Origin: Flavobacterium sp. NKUCC04_CG
GTDB lineage: Bacteria > Bacteroidota > Bacteroidia > Flavobacteriales > Flavobacteriaceae
Assembly: GCF_019345525.1 (NCBI RefSeq)
Contig: NZ_JAHKRA010000008.1
Location: forward strand, 104,050-168,049
Direction: 5' to 3'
Length of the DNA: 64,000 bases
The translations under genes were made by a program, and so were the position numbers. Under the pieces are notes generated by a model, which was not told where the DNA came from, ran no database searches, and was given only the letters and a program-made list of their open reading frames with translations. Positions 25,373-34,757 of this stretch are shown here, piece after piece (within the stretch, counting starts at the first letter, position 1; each line of letters opens with the position of its first letter).

Positions 25373-26277
25373 TGATAAATTTAAAGAGGCAAATAACTAG
25401 TCAAATAATAGAACTTCAAAACTTACTTAGTTTTGCAAGTAATGACCCTTTTATGTCAAAAAGTTTATCAAAAAAAATTGATACCCTTAAAGAAAAGTTA
25501 CAAAATATATCTAACGAAATACCTATAGCAAAAGTTTCTCTTTTATTTAGTGGAAATGCCGTTTCAGGAAGTCAAGGTATTAAAATTGGTTTTTTGAGTA
25601 AAATTCTGAAACCTTTTCAAGAACTTGTAAAAACAGAAACTACTAAAATAAAATATGGAGTTGTAGGTAAAAGAGGAAAATCAAAAGATATAAATGATGC
25701 AGAACTTTATTTAACAGCATTACCAATGGGTTCATTCGGAGTTGAATTAGCACAATTAAACAAAAATAATATTTTCTCGGAAAATGAGGTGGAAAATGCG
25801 ATTCTTAATGTAATAAATCTAATTACATCAGTAACAATGAGTGATAAAACTTTTGAAAATATTGTTTCTATTACACCCCCAAGAAGTTTAAATAATCTTA
25901 AATTATTTCTTAAAGAAATTGATAGTGAAAATTCAATTTTAAAAATTGAACAAGGCTTATCTTCATTTGAAATTTCAATAGAAAACATACATAAAGGATA
26001 TGAAAGAATAAATTCTGTAATTACTGAAGAAGAAACTATTGAAGTGAAAGGAGTTTTACGAGGTGTATTATTGGACTCGTCAAGATTTGAATTTGTAGAT
26101 GAAAATGGAGAGAAAATATCAGGGATCATAGGAGAAGAAATAGATGAAGACAAAATTATTGAGCTCAGTTTAGAATATCTTAATAAAAATTGCACAATAC
26201 ATTTGAAGAAATTAGAAACCAAGTTTATTTCTAAAAATGAAAAAATCTATTATCATTTAATTGATATTTATCCATAA
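25372..26277 (+). CDS. Unrecognised partner of the DUF6932 protein
   Basis: A 301-residue soluble protein with no family I recognise. The N-terminal 45 residues form a likely coiled coil (QIIELQNLL, KKIDTLKEKLQ); the centre is mixed, with GVVGKRGKSKDINDAELYL and a TALPMGSFGVEL segment; the last 90 residues look beta-rich, with VKGVLRGVLLDSSRFEFVDENG suggesting an OB- or SH3-like barrel. It is translationally coupled to the DUF6932 gene (1-nt overlap), and no other gene follows. The coupling suggests the two form a complex, for example as toxin and antitoxin or effector and sensor. That is inference. Confidence 0.65.
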   Translation: MINLKRQITSQIIELQNLLSFASNDPFMSKSLSKKIDTLKEKLQNISNEIPIAKVSLLFSGNAVSGSQGIKIGFLSKILKPFQELVKTETTKIKYGVVGKRGKSKDINDAELYLTALPMGSFGVELAQLNKNNIFSENEVENAILNVINLITSVTMSDKTFENIVSITPPRSLNNLKLFLKEIDSENSILKIEQGLSSFEISIENIHKGYERINSVITEEETIEVKGVLRGVLLDSSRFEFVDENGEKISGIIGEEIDEDKIIELSLEYLNKNCTIHLKKLETKFISKNEKIYYHLIDIYP

Positions 26278-26835
26278 AGACATTAGATAACTACTGTTTT
26301 GCAAAAAAAACGGCTTGTAAAGTGAAAGAGAAAAAGAAAATGCCGTCTATAGAGCTTCGAATTCTTTACCTCTTCACATTCCAATCGGCAAAGCTATATT
26401 GATAGAAAAACTAGAGAAATAATGGTTGAAAATGTAAATAATTTCAGAAATTTTTGATTATAAAATTTATTGTTTGTATTTTAGAATTATAATTTTCAAA
26501 CAAGATATTAGATTCCCAAGTATATTCTACACACGATTAAAAGAACATCAAGATAGCTTTACTAGAAAGATTCTAAAACTTCAAGATAGCACCCTCCACA
26601 AACCATAGAGGGTTTTTTCATGCTTCAAAAAGTTATAGGGAACCTGAATTTCACAAAAAATCAGGTTATATGCTAACCGAACCTTTGTATTTCCATTTCG
26701 TAAAAACATTTTTTATGTAGTAGAGGATAATTTTACAAATAAAAGGAAGTACTATACGCCCATGGTGCAAAATGGAAAGTTTTTGCTTTCTAATCCGACT
26801 CTTCTCCAACACCTCATACACTACGGTATTCATTT
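26278..26835. other. Gene-poor gap after the DUF6932 unit
   Basis: About 560 bp with several short open stretches and one terminator-like hairpin. Fragments such as DRKTREIMVENVNNF (plus strand, about 26397-26450) may be decayed gene pieces, but no parent gene could be identified. Confidence 0.4.
26591..26619 (+). terminator. Terminator-like hairpin
   Basis: ACCCTC / GAGGGT with an 11-nt loop and a T6 run, 314 bp after the last plus-strand stop. It may end the DUF6932 transcript or a lost gene. Confidence 0.55.
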
Positions 26836-27402
26836 TTAACGGTACTCATAATTGACTTCTTCAATGTCAAATGCTTTCAACAAAGTATTGTAATTATTCA
26901 AATTTGCTTTATTACTATCATATACATCTATAATTAGTGTCGAATCAGATTTGATTACGCCGAAATTTTGACCAGCGTGTCCTGGAAAACGTTCGTGTAT
27001 TTTACTTTTAAGAAGTTTTGATAAATAATCATTTATGGCACTAATGTTATTTTTAGTTAATTGAAATTCGGTTGTTCTATCGGGTTGTTGAAATTCAGGA
27101 CTTCCATAAAGTTCTCCAATTTTATCACAATCCACTCGCGTTCTTATATATTTAGCGTAAAAAATTCTGTCTTTTTTTGAAAATATTTCAAAGCTTTCTG
27201 TATGTCCACCCCATTCGCCACACTCATCAAAGTTTGCATAAATTAGGAGTCTTGTTTTTGAACCAAATGCACCTAAATCAGCCGGTTCGAAAAAGCTTAT
27301 AGCATCATTTTCTATTTCAATGTTTTTATGAATATTTTTCTCTTTGCAAGAAATAAAAATTGTTAAGAGTGTAAGTAGAAGTAAATTATTAATTTTTATC
27401 AT
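26836..27402 (-). CDS. Hypothetical lipoprotein
   Basis: A 188-residue protein with a lipoprotein signal (MIKINNLLLLTLLTIFISC, lipobox IFISC). The mature part is mixed alpha/beta with ECGEWGGHTESFEIF near residue 60 and a C-terminal helix. No family recognised. It is transcribed alone on the minus strand, 200 bp downstream of the macroglobulin gene, so it might also be the last gene of that operon, though a hairpin separates them. Confidence 0.65.
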   Translation of the reverse strand: MIKINNLLLLTLLTIFISCKEKNIHKNIEIENDAISFFEPADLGAFGSKTRLLIYANFDECGEWGGHTESFEIFSKKDRIFYAKYIRTRVDCDKIGELYGSPEFQQPDRTTEFQLTKNNISAINDYLSKLLKSKIHERFPGHAGQNFGVIKSDSTLIIDVYDSNKANLNNYNTLLKAFDIEEVNYEYR

Positions 27403-27550
27403 TTGAGAGCATAGTTAAAGATTATATCGTATTCACGAAATTAGAATTTAAATTAGAAATTCAAATTTTCTCCTTTTGTCACCACAGCCTTATACATTTC
27501 CAATTTTTTAAACTTAGTAAATCGCAAATCGAATCATCTAACAATTATCT

Positions 27551-27593
27551 ATACGGCTAAAGAAGTTCAAGAACTCCTTTAGCCGTATTTTTT
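27551..27593. terminator. Strong hairpin downstream of the macroglobulin gene
   Basis: ATACGGCTAAAG / CTTTAGCCGTAT, a 12-bp perfect stem just past the stop at 27602. The T run is on the plus strand side, so for the minus-strand gene it may stabilise the 3' end rather than terminate. Confidence 0.65.
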
Positions 27594-27601
27594 ATGTCTA
27601 A

Positions 27602-30600
27602 TTATTTAATTTCTATTAACACGCCTTCAGTATGCGCACTCATTTCCGGTGCGTACATATTTTGTAAAGTGGCTATCCCGTTTGAAAACACCCCCGCTGT
27701 ATTGGCTCTGAGTTCGTATTCAAACACATAGGTTCCCTTTTTTAGCGCGTCGATAAAGAAGTTTGTAGCCACATCTCTGGTCTCTTGGTAATAAGCGGTG
27801 TGATTGCCCCATTTGTATCCAGAAATCGCATTGATGGGCTCCAATCCGCTGGCGCGCATGTCTTTGAGGTGTACGAATTCCATATCGCGATCGGTGGTTA
27901 CCTCAAGGCGTACCGTTACTTTATCGCCCACTTTAATCGGATTTGAATCGGTTACCGCCTTTAAAACAGGACCAGAAGCCGAATTGGTTGCGATGTACAT
28001 TTGCTTGTGGATTTTTATGTTAGTAGCCGTTTTTCCAACTTTATTCAAGTCTTCGAAATACTGCCAATACAAAGCTCCCCATGCGGTACCCGCACTTTGT
28101 TTGTCAACGGTTACTGTCGCTTGGTCTTTTGAAATGGCTTCTTTGTTCCAAGTGTGTTTTGTATAACCGCTACCCGACTGTGCTTCTTGTTTTACATCTA
28201 TTTGTTGCTTGCCCACCCATATATCGACAACGCTAGCAGCATCCAACGGTGATGCACCCGTATTTAACAGTGCATATACCGCCCTCGTGGTTGCCTTGGT
28301 GGATTTCCAGCCGTTTGTAGCTCTGTTTTTTAACAACCAAATCTTCATTTCCGCTACAGCTTTTTCATCACGAGCAACCTCATCAAAAGCTTCTATCAGC
28401 AAGGCTTGCGTTTCAATAGGGGTTTGATACCACTGCCAACCCGCTTGATTGGATTTCCAATACATGCCCATTTCGTCAGAAATCACCGCTCTTTCTTTTA
28501 GTTGGTTCAGTATCGTTTTTGCCTCGGCTGTTTTTCCAAATCGATGCAAAATCAAGGCTTCCATAACCCTTATGGACAAGGCGATTTCCGTAGGTTTTTC
28601 CGAAATCATCGACACATAAGCAGCTGCCATTTTTTTCAAATCGTCACTCAGTGGTTTTTCGTCTAAAAAGAAACTTCTCGCATATAAATACTGTATTTGA
28701 TCGTTTTGAAGCCCCTGTTCTTTCTCCTTAGTGTCTAAATAGTTTTTATAGTAGTACTGGTCTAAAAACTGTAGGGTCTTGTCTTCTATAGCTGCATACG
28801 AATCGGCTATTTCTTTTTTTACCCCCATTTTCTTTAAACTTCCAAAACCGCTTAAAATTTCAAGAGTAATATTGGGGTTTACAGCGCCGCCATCAAACCA
28901 GGAAAAACCGCCGTTTGAAAGTTGTCTCTTTTGCAATTTTTCCAATACGACTCCGTATTCGTTTTGCATTTTATTCCAATCAAACAACAAGGCCAATCGC
29001 TTTTTTTGTTCGGCATCGGATTCCGCTTCGCGCAGCCAAGGCGTTTCTTCTATTAAAATATTTTTCAGCTCTGGGTTTTTCTCTAAAGGGGATTTTAATT
29101 CTCCCTTGGAATTCCAATCGTCAAAAACCGCTTTGATCTTCGGATTTGAATTCAACAATTGTTGCGAGATCGCGTTTCCATACAAACGGCCAAACAACTG
29201 TTCGGAACAATCATACGGATACTCTCGTAAGTAAGGCAATGAAAAAATAGCCATCCAGACGGGGTTGGTCGTCATTTCCAAAGTCAACTTAAAATGTTCT
29301 AAGGTTTTCGAACTACTGTTTTTTAAAGCCTCGAGTTCAAAGGTTTTCCGCTGTCCCTCTTTTGCGAAGATAGGCAGGGTTTCGGTAAGCAATATTCGAT
29401 TGGTTAATACGGGAAGTACACTTTCTTCCGCATCGGAAAAATCAGCCGTTGCAGCTACCATACGATAGGTAATCGGTGGGCTGTTTTTCGGTACGGTGAT
29501 TTCCCAGTTCACCGCAGTGGAACTGCTTGCTGTTAATTTAAATTCTCGAAGGTTATTTTGATTGTTATACAAATGATCAATCGGTTTCATCGTCAGGGCA
29601 TCAAACAACATCAAACTCGCCTGACCAGCGGTTTCTCCATCTAAGAGATTTACGATTTTTGCCGTTACCACCACCCGGTCGCCCTCGCGTAAAAATCGAG
29701 GTACATTGGGAACTATCATCAAATCTTTTTGCGTTTTAACCCGGGTCTCAAAATACCCCGTCTGTAAATCTTTGGTATGGGCAAAAGCCATAAACTTCCA
29801 TTCCGTCAGGCTCTCCGGCATGGTAAATTCTATTTTGACATTGCCGCTTTTGTCGGTTTTTAAATTGGGGTAAAAGAAAGCCGTCTCCCTTAGATTTTTA
29901 CGGACTTCTACTCGTTTTAATTTTTCTAATTCAGCTCCTTTCTTAGTCGTTATTACTGTGACTCCATGAATCGCACGGCTTCCATACAAAGATGTAGCTT
30001 GGTCTCCCGTAATTGTATTTGTCGATAATATATCGTCTTTCAAAATACTGTTAATATCTCCATCAAATATTTCCCCATCAACTATATTTATAGGTTTTAT
30101 CTGTTCATTTAATGTTGCTGTTCCCCTGACATTGACGGAAGAAGCTGTTGAATAACCTGTAGTTACAAAAACAGCATTATAGTCCTCCTCGCCATCCTCT
30201 ATTCGGATTCCAGCTACTTTACCCTCTAGTGCACTACCTGCACGGTAAAGTGCTTGCTTCATTCTATAGCTATTAAAATAATAATCGTAAACATTCCAAT
30301 ACGGTTGGTCCAATCTTCCCTTATTTGAATTGTAATAGTAATTTGGTAACCGATTAATATTATGCTCTACTTCAAAAGCATCTGAAGTTCTAAATCTTTC
30401 TGAAACTTTATATGAATTGTTAGACCGGAGAAATACAAATTTCTCATTAAAATTATTAGACTTAAACTGATCTAAAGACGCGTCATACATACCCGCCAGA
30501 ACTTCTGCTAGTACCTGATCTTTTTTCGAGCCTGATATGGTTAATTCCCATTTCTCTTTAGCTCCTGGTTGTAATTTATCGCGTAAAGTAGTCATTTTTA

Positions 30601-33600
30601 TATCTAACTGTTGGGTTGGGTACAGGACACTAACAGCCAGATTTTTCAAAATAACACTGTTGTATTTAATCATTAATACCTCTATTTGAATACGACCAAC
30701 ATAGGAAGCCAAGACAGGAAATTCAAATACAGCTATTTTCTCGCCTAAGTCCATGTTCTTTTTTATCATCGTCTCGTTATTATGCAACAAGGAGACTACA
30801 GCATATGAATCTTGTTCTGATGAGTAAAGTCGCAATTGAACCATATCCCCAATCTTATAGCTATTTTTATCCAAGTCCATCGCCAATATTGATGGTGAAT
30901 CACTGAGTTCCGCCATTTTATTTTTTACTTCAAAAAACTGCTCGGATTCAATTTTTTGTCCTTTATCCCAAACCCAGCTTTTAATGATATATTTACCATC
31001 ATTCAAAGGCTTGTTTTGTTTAAAATGAATCTCCTTTGATTGCTGTGTGTCAAAAGTGGTTTCTAATACCATAGAACCTCTCTTCCACTTTGACCTATCC
31101 CTTTCATCACCATAAGGTTCGTGCGGAAATAATTGGATAAATTCTTCCTCTGTATAATGCTGATAGTCCACGTTGAGAGGACTGTCTCTTACAACGCGTT
31201 GAGGAACCACTAAAGGATAAATTTCCATTCCCCCTTGGGCATTGACTAACTGATCGTTTAAATTAGTGACCCGAACCGCAAATTGATTGAGCTGATCTGG
31301 CGTTATTACCTCTGGTAAGTTATAGGTAAACGACAACCCCAAATCACCGATCAACACAGCACTTTCTGCTGTGTGCGTTTCGCCATTATCATCCATGACC
31401 GCTACTTCAACGCGATAGCTATAGGTACGCAGATTATCTTCTTTTTGATCTGCTGCGATTGCTTTAAACGGAATTTCAAAACGCCCGATTGCATCGGTGA
31501 GCAGCGTTCCAAAAGCAATTTCTTCAGAATCGCTATTTCGATACCAATTTGGCGTCCTATAATAAGGATCGAAAGAATACAATGCCTGTCTAAAAACGCG
31601 GTAAGTCACCTTGCCTTGATCGATATCCGCTCCTGAAAAAGCGCTGGCCTTTCCACTTACCTTGATCTCATCGCCAAAATGATGGTTTCCCTTTACGGTA
31701 TCTAACAGCACTTCAAACTTGGGTCGTTTGTATTCTTCTACCGAAAAACCTTTATAACCATCTAAAGAAGATTGCAAGGAATAATTTCCCAGTAAACCCG
31801 ATTGGGGTAAAACAAACTCCCCTTGTACCGAGCCGAATTCATTGGTGATTAAATTCAAGGTTTGAATGACTTTATAGTTGGCATCTCTTAACGTTATATC
31901 AACTTTATGGTTTGCCTTTACCCGCTGTTTGTCAGCGATTATATGGGTAACTACTCCTTTAAAGTAAAGCGTTTGACCTGGTCGATAAATACCTCTATCC
32001 GTAAATATTTTTGTTTTAAACGTACTTTCTACTCCTTCATAGTCACTATCATCAAAATCACTGTAACTATCAGTATAATAGATGTTCTCCCCTTCCAATT
32101 TAAAATACACCCCCTCAGTATCGTCATCTATAAATTCAAGATTATATTCTCCGTTTCTATCGGTTTTCACTTCCCTTTTCCACTGATCGTTATCTAATTC
32201 GCCAGCAATTGCATCCTCTTCACTATAATCTTCACTATAAACCACCATCGGTTTATTAGCCATAGGTTTTCCCGTATATCGATCATAAACTCGAACAGTA
32301 TTTTTATTAAAAATAACTGCTGCATTAGTTACATAAATTTGATTCATGACTACCGCACTTTTATCTGTAATTGCTGAGAAAGGTTCGTTAGAAAATAATA
32401 TAACATAGGATCCTATGGGCAGTGCTTCTAGATTTAGTAAAGTAGTATGGGCTTTATAGTCATCAAAAGCTTTTAAAGTCGAATGATATTCCCTAATTAA
32501 TGGGTATTTATCTATAATTTTACCGTAATAGTCTTTTTGTGTATCTTCGTTTTTTCTATATTTGATTTCACCAAAATCATTTTCAGTACTGTCGTATTTA
32601 AATACTTTTACATAAACCTGATTTATGTTGTTGTGTTTAATTAATATGGGGTTATTACATTCAGGAATCAAATATTTTTCAACTGATACTGTTAAAACAG
32701 GGGCCGTTATTTTATTTTTTAACAGAGTCATATCCTCGTTGATATCACTATCGGGATATTTCATTTTAACAACATCTATCAACTCTAATACGCTATCGTA
32801 GGCTGATTTATCCCAACTATTTTCTGCACTCTTAAAGGTTGCATTAATCCAATTTCTGTATATATATGCTGTTATGGGTAATGAAGAATATTTATCGGCT
32901 AATTCCCTATACTTTTCAGATATTTCTAAAATATTCTCATCTGATTTTTCAGATTGAAATTGATATAATCGCGTGTAAATTTCACCTTCCACATACTTTT
33001 TTTTCTGAAAATCAATCGCCAAATCATCTAATAATTTCTTACTTTTTTGTTTATTCTCTTTTTCTAATTCTTTAGTTAAATCAAAGCGATTTGAATTTAG
33101 AAAAGTACTGTATTGAAATACTAGAAGATCATAAACTGAAAAATTAAGTTTCATGTCCGACGCATCTACCCAAATAAAAGAATTTTTCAAGTCTTTAATC
33201 TTGGTTTTTTGAAGTGTTTTTTTGTCGACTAACGCTTGCCTGTAGTAAGCATCTATTGTTTTCCAAAATGTCCCACTTGTCCAAACATTTAAATGCATTC
33301 CAGAATCATTTTCCAACTTTGTCCTACTATATATACTCCACTGGTTTTCATTATAATAAGTAGAATACAACATCGCTAAATATCCCGATATAATTGATTT
33401 ATCTACTCCCTTTGCTTGAGCTAATTCACTTTTTAAAGCATCAAAAATATACTCAACATTATCGTCTTTTTCCGAAGTAACGACCTTGATTTTAGCATCG
33501 TAAAAAAGCGCCTTAATCGTATTGGGATAGTCCTTTTCTTTCCGCGCTTGCTCTAAAACGCGGTTAATGTCTGGTTGTAAACTCGAAAATTTTCCTTCGC

Positions 33601-33706
33601 TAATTTGTTCTTCGATTCGCTTCCATTGTTCCTCGATGCTGATGTTTTTTTGTGCGGTTCCCGTTAAACCGAATAGAATCATTAAAAGACAAATCGTATT
33701 TTTCAT
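27602..33706 (-). CDS. Alpha-2-macroglobulin family protein with thioester motif and inserted TonB-plug-like domain
   Basis: A 2034-residue secreted protein. The frame starts 10 codons further upstream, but MKNTICLLMILFGLTGTAQ is a clean signal peptide, so I start at 33706. After a helical N-terminal region of about 340 residues come macroglobulin domains; MG2 has TDRGIYRPGQTLYFKG near residue 567. Residues about 1155-1255 read as a TonB-receptor plug (LEGKVAGIRI, SSVNVRG, YGSRAIHGVTVITTKKG). The A2M domain follows (PNLKTDKSGNVKIEFTMPES), then the thioester motif PYDCSEQ with Cys near 1499 in a helical thioester domain. Bacterial macroglobulins trap proteases covalently. Co-transcribed with the protease-fold gene upstream. 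Confidence 0.9.
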   Translation of the reverse strand: MKNTICLLMILFGLTGTAQKNISIEEQWKRIEEQISEGKFSSLQPDINRVLEQARKEKDYPNTIKALFYDAKIKVVTSEKDDNVEYIFDALKSELAQAKGVDKSIISGYLAMLYSTYYNENQWSIYSRTKLENDSGMHLNVWTSGTFWKTIDAYYRQALVDKKTLQKTKIKDLKNSFIWVDASDMKLNFSVYDLLVFQYSTFLNSNRFDLTKELEKENKQKSKKLLDDLAIDFQKKKYVEGEIYTRLYQFQSEKSDENILEISEKYRELADKYSSLPITAYIYRNWINATFKSAENSWDKSAYDSVLELIDVVKMKYPDSDINEDMTLLKNKITAPVLTVSVEKYLIPECNNPILIKHNNINQVYVKVFKYDSTENDFGEIKYRKNEDTQKDYYGKIIDKYPLIREYHSTLKAFDDYKAHTTLLNLEALPIGSYVILFSNEPFSAITDKSAVVMNQIYVTNAAVIFNKNTVRVYDRYTGKPMANKPMVVYSEDYSEEDAIAGELDNDQWKREVKTDRNGEYNLEFIDDDTEGVYFKLEGENIYYTDSYSDFDDSDYEGVESTFKTKIFTDRGIYRPGQTLYFKGVVTHIIADKQRVKANHKVDITLRDANYKVIQTLNLITNEFGSVQGEFVLPQSGLLGNYSLQSSLDGYKGFSVEEYKRPKFEVLLDTVKGNHHFGDEIKVSGKASAFSGADIDQGKVTYRVFRQALYSFDPYYRTPNWYRNSDSEEIAFGTLLTDAIGRFEIPFKAIAADQKEDNLRTYSYRVEVAVMDDNGETHTAESAVLIGDLGLSFTYNLPEVITPDQLNQFAVRVTNLNDQLVNAQGGMEIYPLVVPQRVVRDSPLNVDYQHYTEEEFIQLFPHEPYGDERDRSKWKRGSMVLETTFDTQQSKEIHFKQNKPLNDGKYIIKSWVWDKGQKIESEQFFEVKNKMAELSDSPSILAMDLDKNSYKIGDMVQLRLYSSEQDSYAVVSLLHNNETMIKKNMDLGEKIAVFEFPVLASYVGRIQIEVLMIKYNSVILKNLAVSVLYPTQQLDIKMTTLRDKLQPGAKEKWELTISGSKKDQVLAEVLAGMYDASLDQFKSNNFNEKFVFLRSNNSYKVSERFRTSDAFEVEHNINRLPNYYYNSNKGRLDQPYWNVYDYYFNSYRMKQALYRAGSALEGKVAGIRIEDGEEDYNAVFVTTGYSTASSVNVRGTATLNEQIKPINIVDGEIFDGDINSILKDDILSTNTITGDQATSLYGSRAIHGVTVITTKKGAELEKLKRVEVRKNLRETAFFYPNLKTDKSGNVKIEFTMPESLTEWKFMAFAHTKDLQTGYFETRVKTQKDLMIVPNVPRFLREGDRVVVTAKIVNLLDGETAGQASLMLFDALTMKPIDHLYNNQNNLREFKLTASSSTAVNWEITVPKNSPPITYRMVAATADFSDAEESVLPVLTNRILLTETLPIFAKEGQRKTFELEALKNSSSKTLEHFKLTLEMTTNPVWMAIFSLPYLREYPYDCSEQLFGRLYGNAISQQLLNSNPKIKAVFDDWNSKGELKSPLEKNPELKNILIEETPWLREAESDAEQKKRLALLFDWNKMQNEYGVVLEKLQKRQLSNGGFSWFDGGAVNPNITLEILSGFGSLKKMGVKKEIADSYAAIEDKTLQFLDQYYYKNYLDTKEKEQGLQNDQIQYLYARSFFLDEKPLSDDLKKMAAAYVSMISEKPTEIALSIRVMEALILHRFGKTAEAKTILNQLKERAVISDEMGMYWKSNQAGWQWYQTPIETQALLIEAFDEVARDEKAVAEMKIWLLKNRATNGWKSTKATTRAVYALLNTGASPLDAASVVDIWVGKQQIDVKQEAQSGSGYTKHTWNKEAISKDQATVTVDKQSAGTAWGALYWQYFEDLNKVGKTATNIKIHKQMYIATNSASGPVLKAVTDSNPIKVGDKVTVRLEVTTDRDMEFVHLKDMRASGLEPINAISGYKWGNHTAYYQETRDVATNFFIDALKKGTYVFEYELRANTAGVFSNGIATLQNMYAPEMSAHTEGVLIEIK

Positions 33707-33782
33707 GTTTTTTGTATAGTAGTGAGTGGCAATCAAAGAAAATAGCTCGGCTATAACGTTTGTAAATAGACTTAAAACTTTA

Positions 33783-34697
33783 TCAAACGCCCTTATATAT
33801 ATCGTTTATTAATGCATTGCTCTTTAAATAAATAAACTCCCGTTTCGTATCCATAACCATTTGAAAGCGCTTTAAAATATCGCCTCCGATTATACTGATT
33901 TTTTGACGACTCAAAGCACCGCTAAAGAAACCGACGGGAACCTCGTCTAAAAGGATATTTCCGATGCGGAATTGCGGCAATACAGCCCTTTGGGTTTTTA
34001 ATACATTTCCAAAGGAGTCTCTGAGTTCTTTTTGATCGATGACAGTGAGTTTATCGGCAATACCGCGTTTTTCTACAAAAACATCATCGAATAATACGGA
34101 TCCGGCGTATCCGCTGTGAATCATGTATTTGTTGACCACTACCTCATCGTTGATAGCAGCTACAGCCTCGATAAACAAATAGCCGTTTTCACGGATTAAC
34201 GGCTGTTTACTATAGGTTGTTATATCCAACGGCAAATCATCGCTTATCAGCAATTCCTGAGCTTCAAAATCAAATGTTATGGTTTTGCCCTCAAACAGAT
34301 TTATTCCAAACTTTCCGTCGCTGCCCTGTCCTGAATTGGTGTCTTCCCAAATGGGAACATTTTCAAATACCATAGTCCCGAGTTGTACCGTATTGACTGG
34401 GCTAAATCTAGAGGTGTTTTGGTCACCACCCCAACTTTTAACGCTGTCGGTACGTTGGAAATCCAATGTCACGCGCATTGTGGCTGATTCGGTTAAATTG
34501 ACCGCATCGGCAGCCGTGTGAAACATCAGTTTTACCGTGTCCTTGTTGTTTAAAATTACCGGTACCAACATATTGTTGTAGGTCGTCAATTCAAATGGAA
34601 TTCGAACGCACGTACTGGGCTCGATACCTATGTTTATTTGAGTATAACCGGTGATTCCCATTAATAAAAACACCTTTAAACAATGCCATTTCCACAT
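33783..34697 (-). CDS. Pepsin/retropepsin-fold secreted protein with His in place of catalytic Asp
   Basis: A 304-residue protein with signal peptide MWKWHCLKVFLLMGITGYTQ; an upstream in-frame start overlaps the promoter -7 element, so the ATG at 34697 is chosen. The fold pattern is a two-lobed aspartic protease (clan AA): first lobe KLMFHTAADAVNLTE, second lobe YMIHSGYAGSVLF, then IIGGDILKRFQMVMD, typical of the IGxxxLxxF region. In both lobes the expected D-T/S-G Asp is His (residues about 60 and 194), so classical aspartic protease activity is unlikely. It precedes the macroglobulin gene by 76 bp on the same strand and is probably its operon partner, perhaps as a binding module. Confidence 0.8.
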   Translation of the reverse strand: MWKWHCLKVFLLMGITGYTQINIGIEPSTCVRIPFELTTYNNMLVPVILNNKDTVKLMFHTAADAVNLTESATMRVTLDFQRTDSVKSWGGDQNTSRFSPVNTVQLGTMVFENVPIWEDTNSGQGSDGKFGINLFEGKTITFDFEAQELLISDDLPLDITTYSKQPLIRENGYLFIEAVAAINDEVVVNKYMIHSGYAGSVLFDDVFVEKRGIADKLTVIDQKELRDSFGNVLKTQRAVLPQFRIGNILLDEVPVGFFSGALSRQKISIIGGDILKRFQMVMDTKREFIYLKSNALINDIYKGV

Positions 34698-34724
34698 ATT
34701 TAGACCATTTTTGATGATAAAATT

Positions 34725-34732
34725 CAAAAATA
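34725..34732 (-). promoter_or_regulatory. -7 promoter element of the protease-fold/macroglobulin operon
   Basis: On the minus strand TATTTTTG matches TAnnTTTG, placing the start near 34717, about 20 nt before the ATG. The promoter sits directly against the hairpin-repeat array. Confidence 0.55.
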
Positions 34733-34757
34733 CATAAACATATTATAATATCATGTC

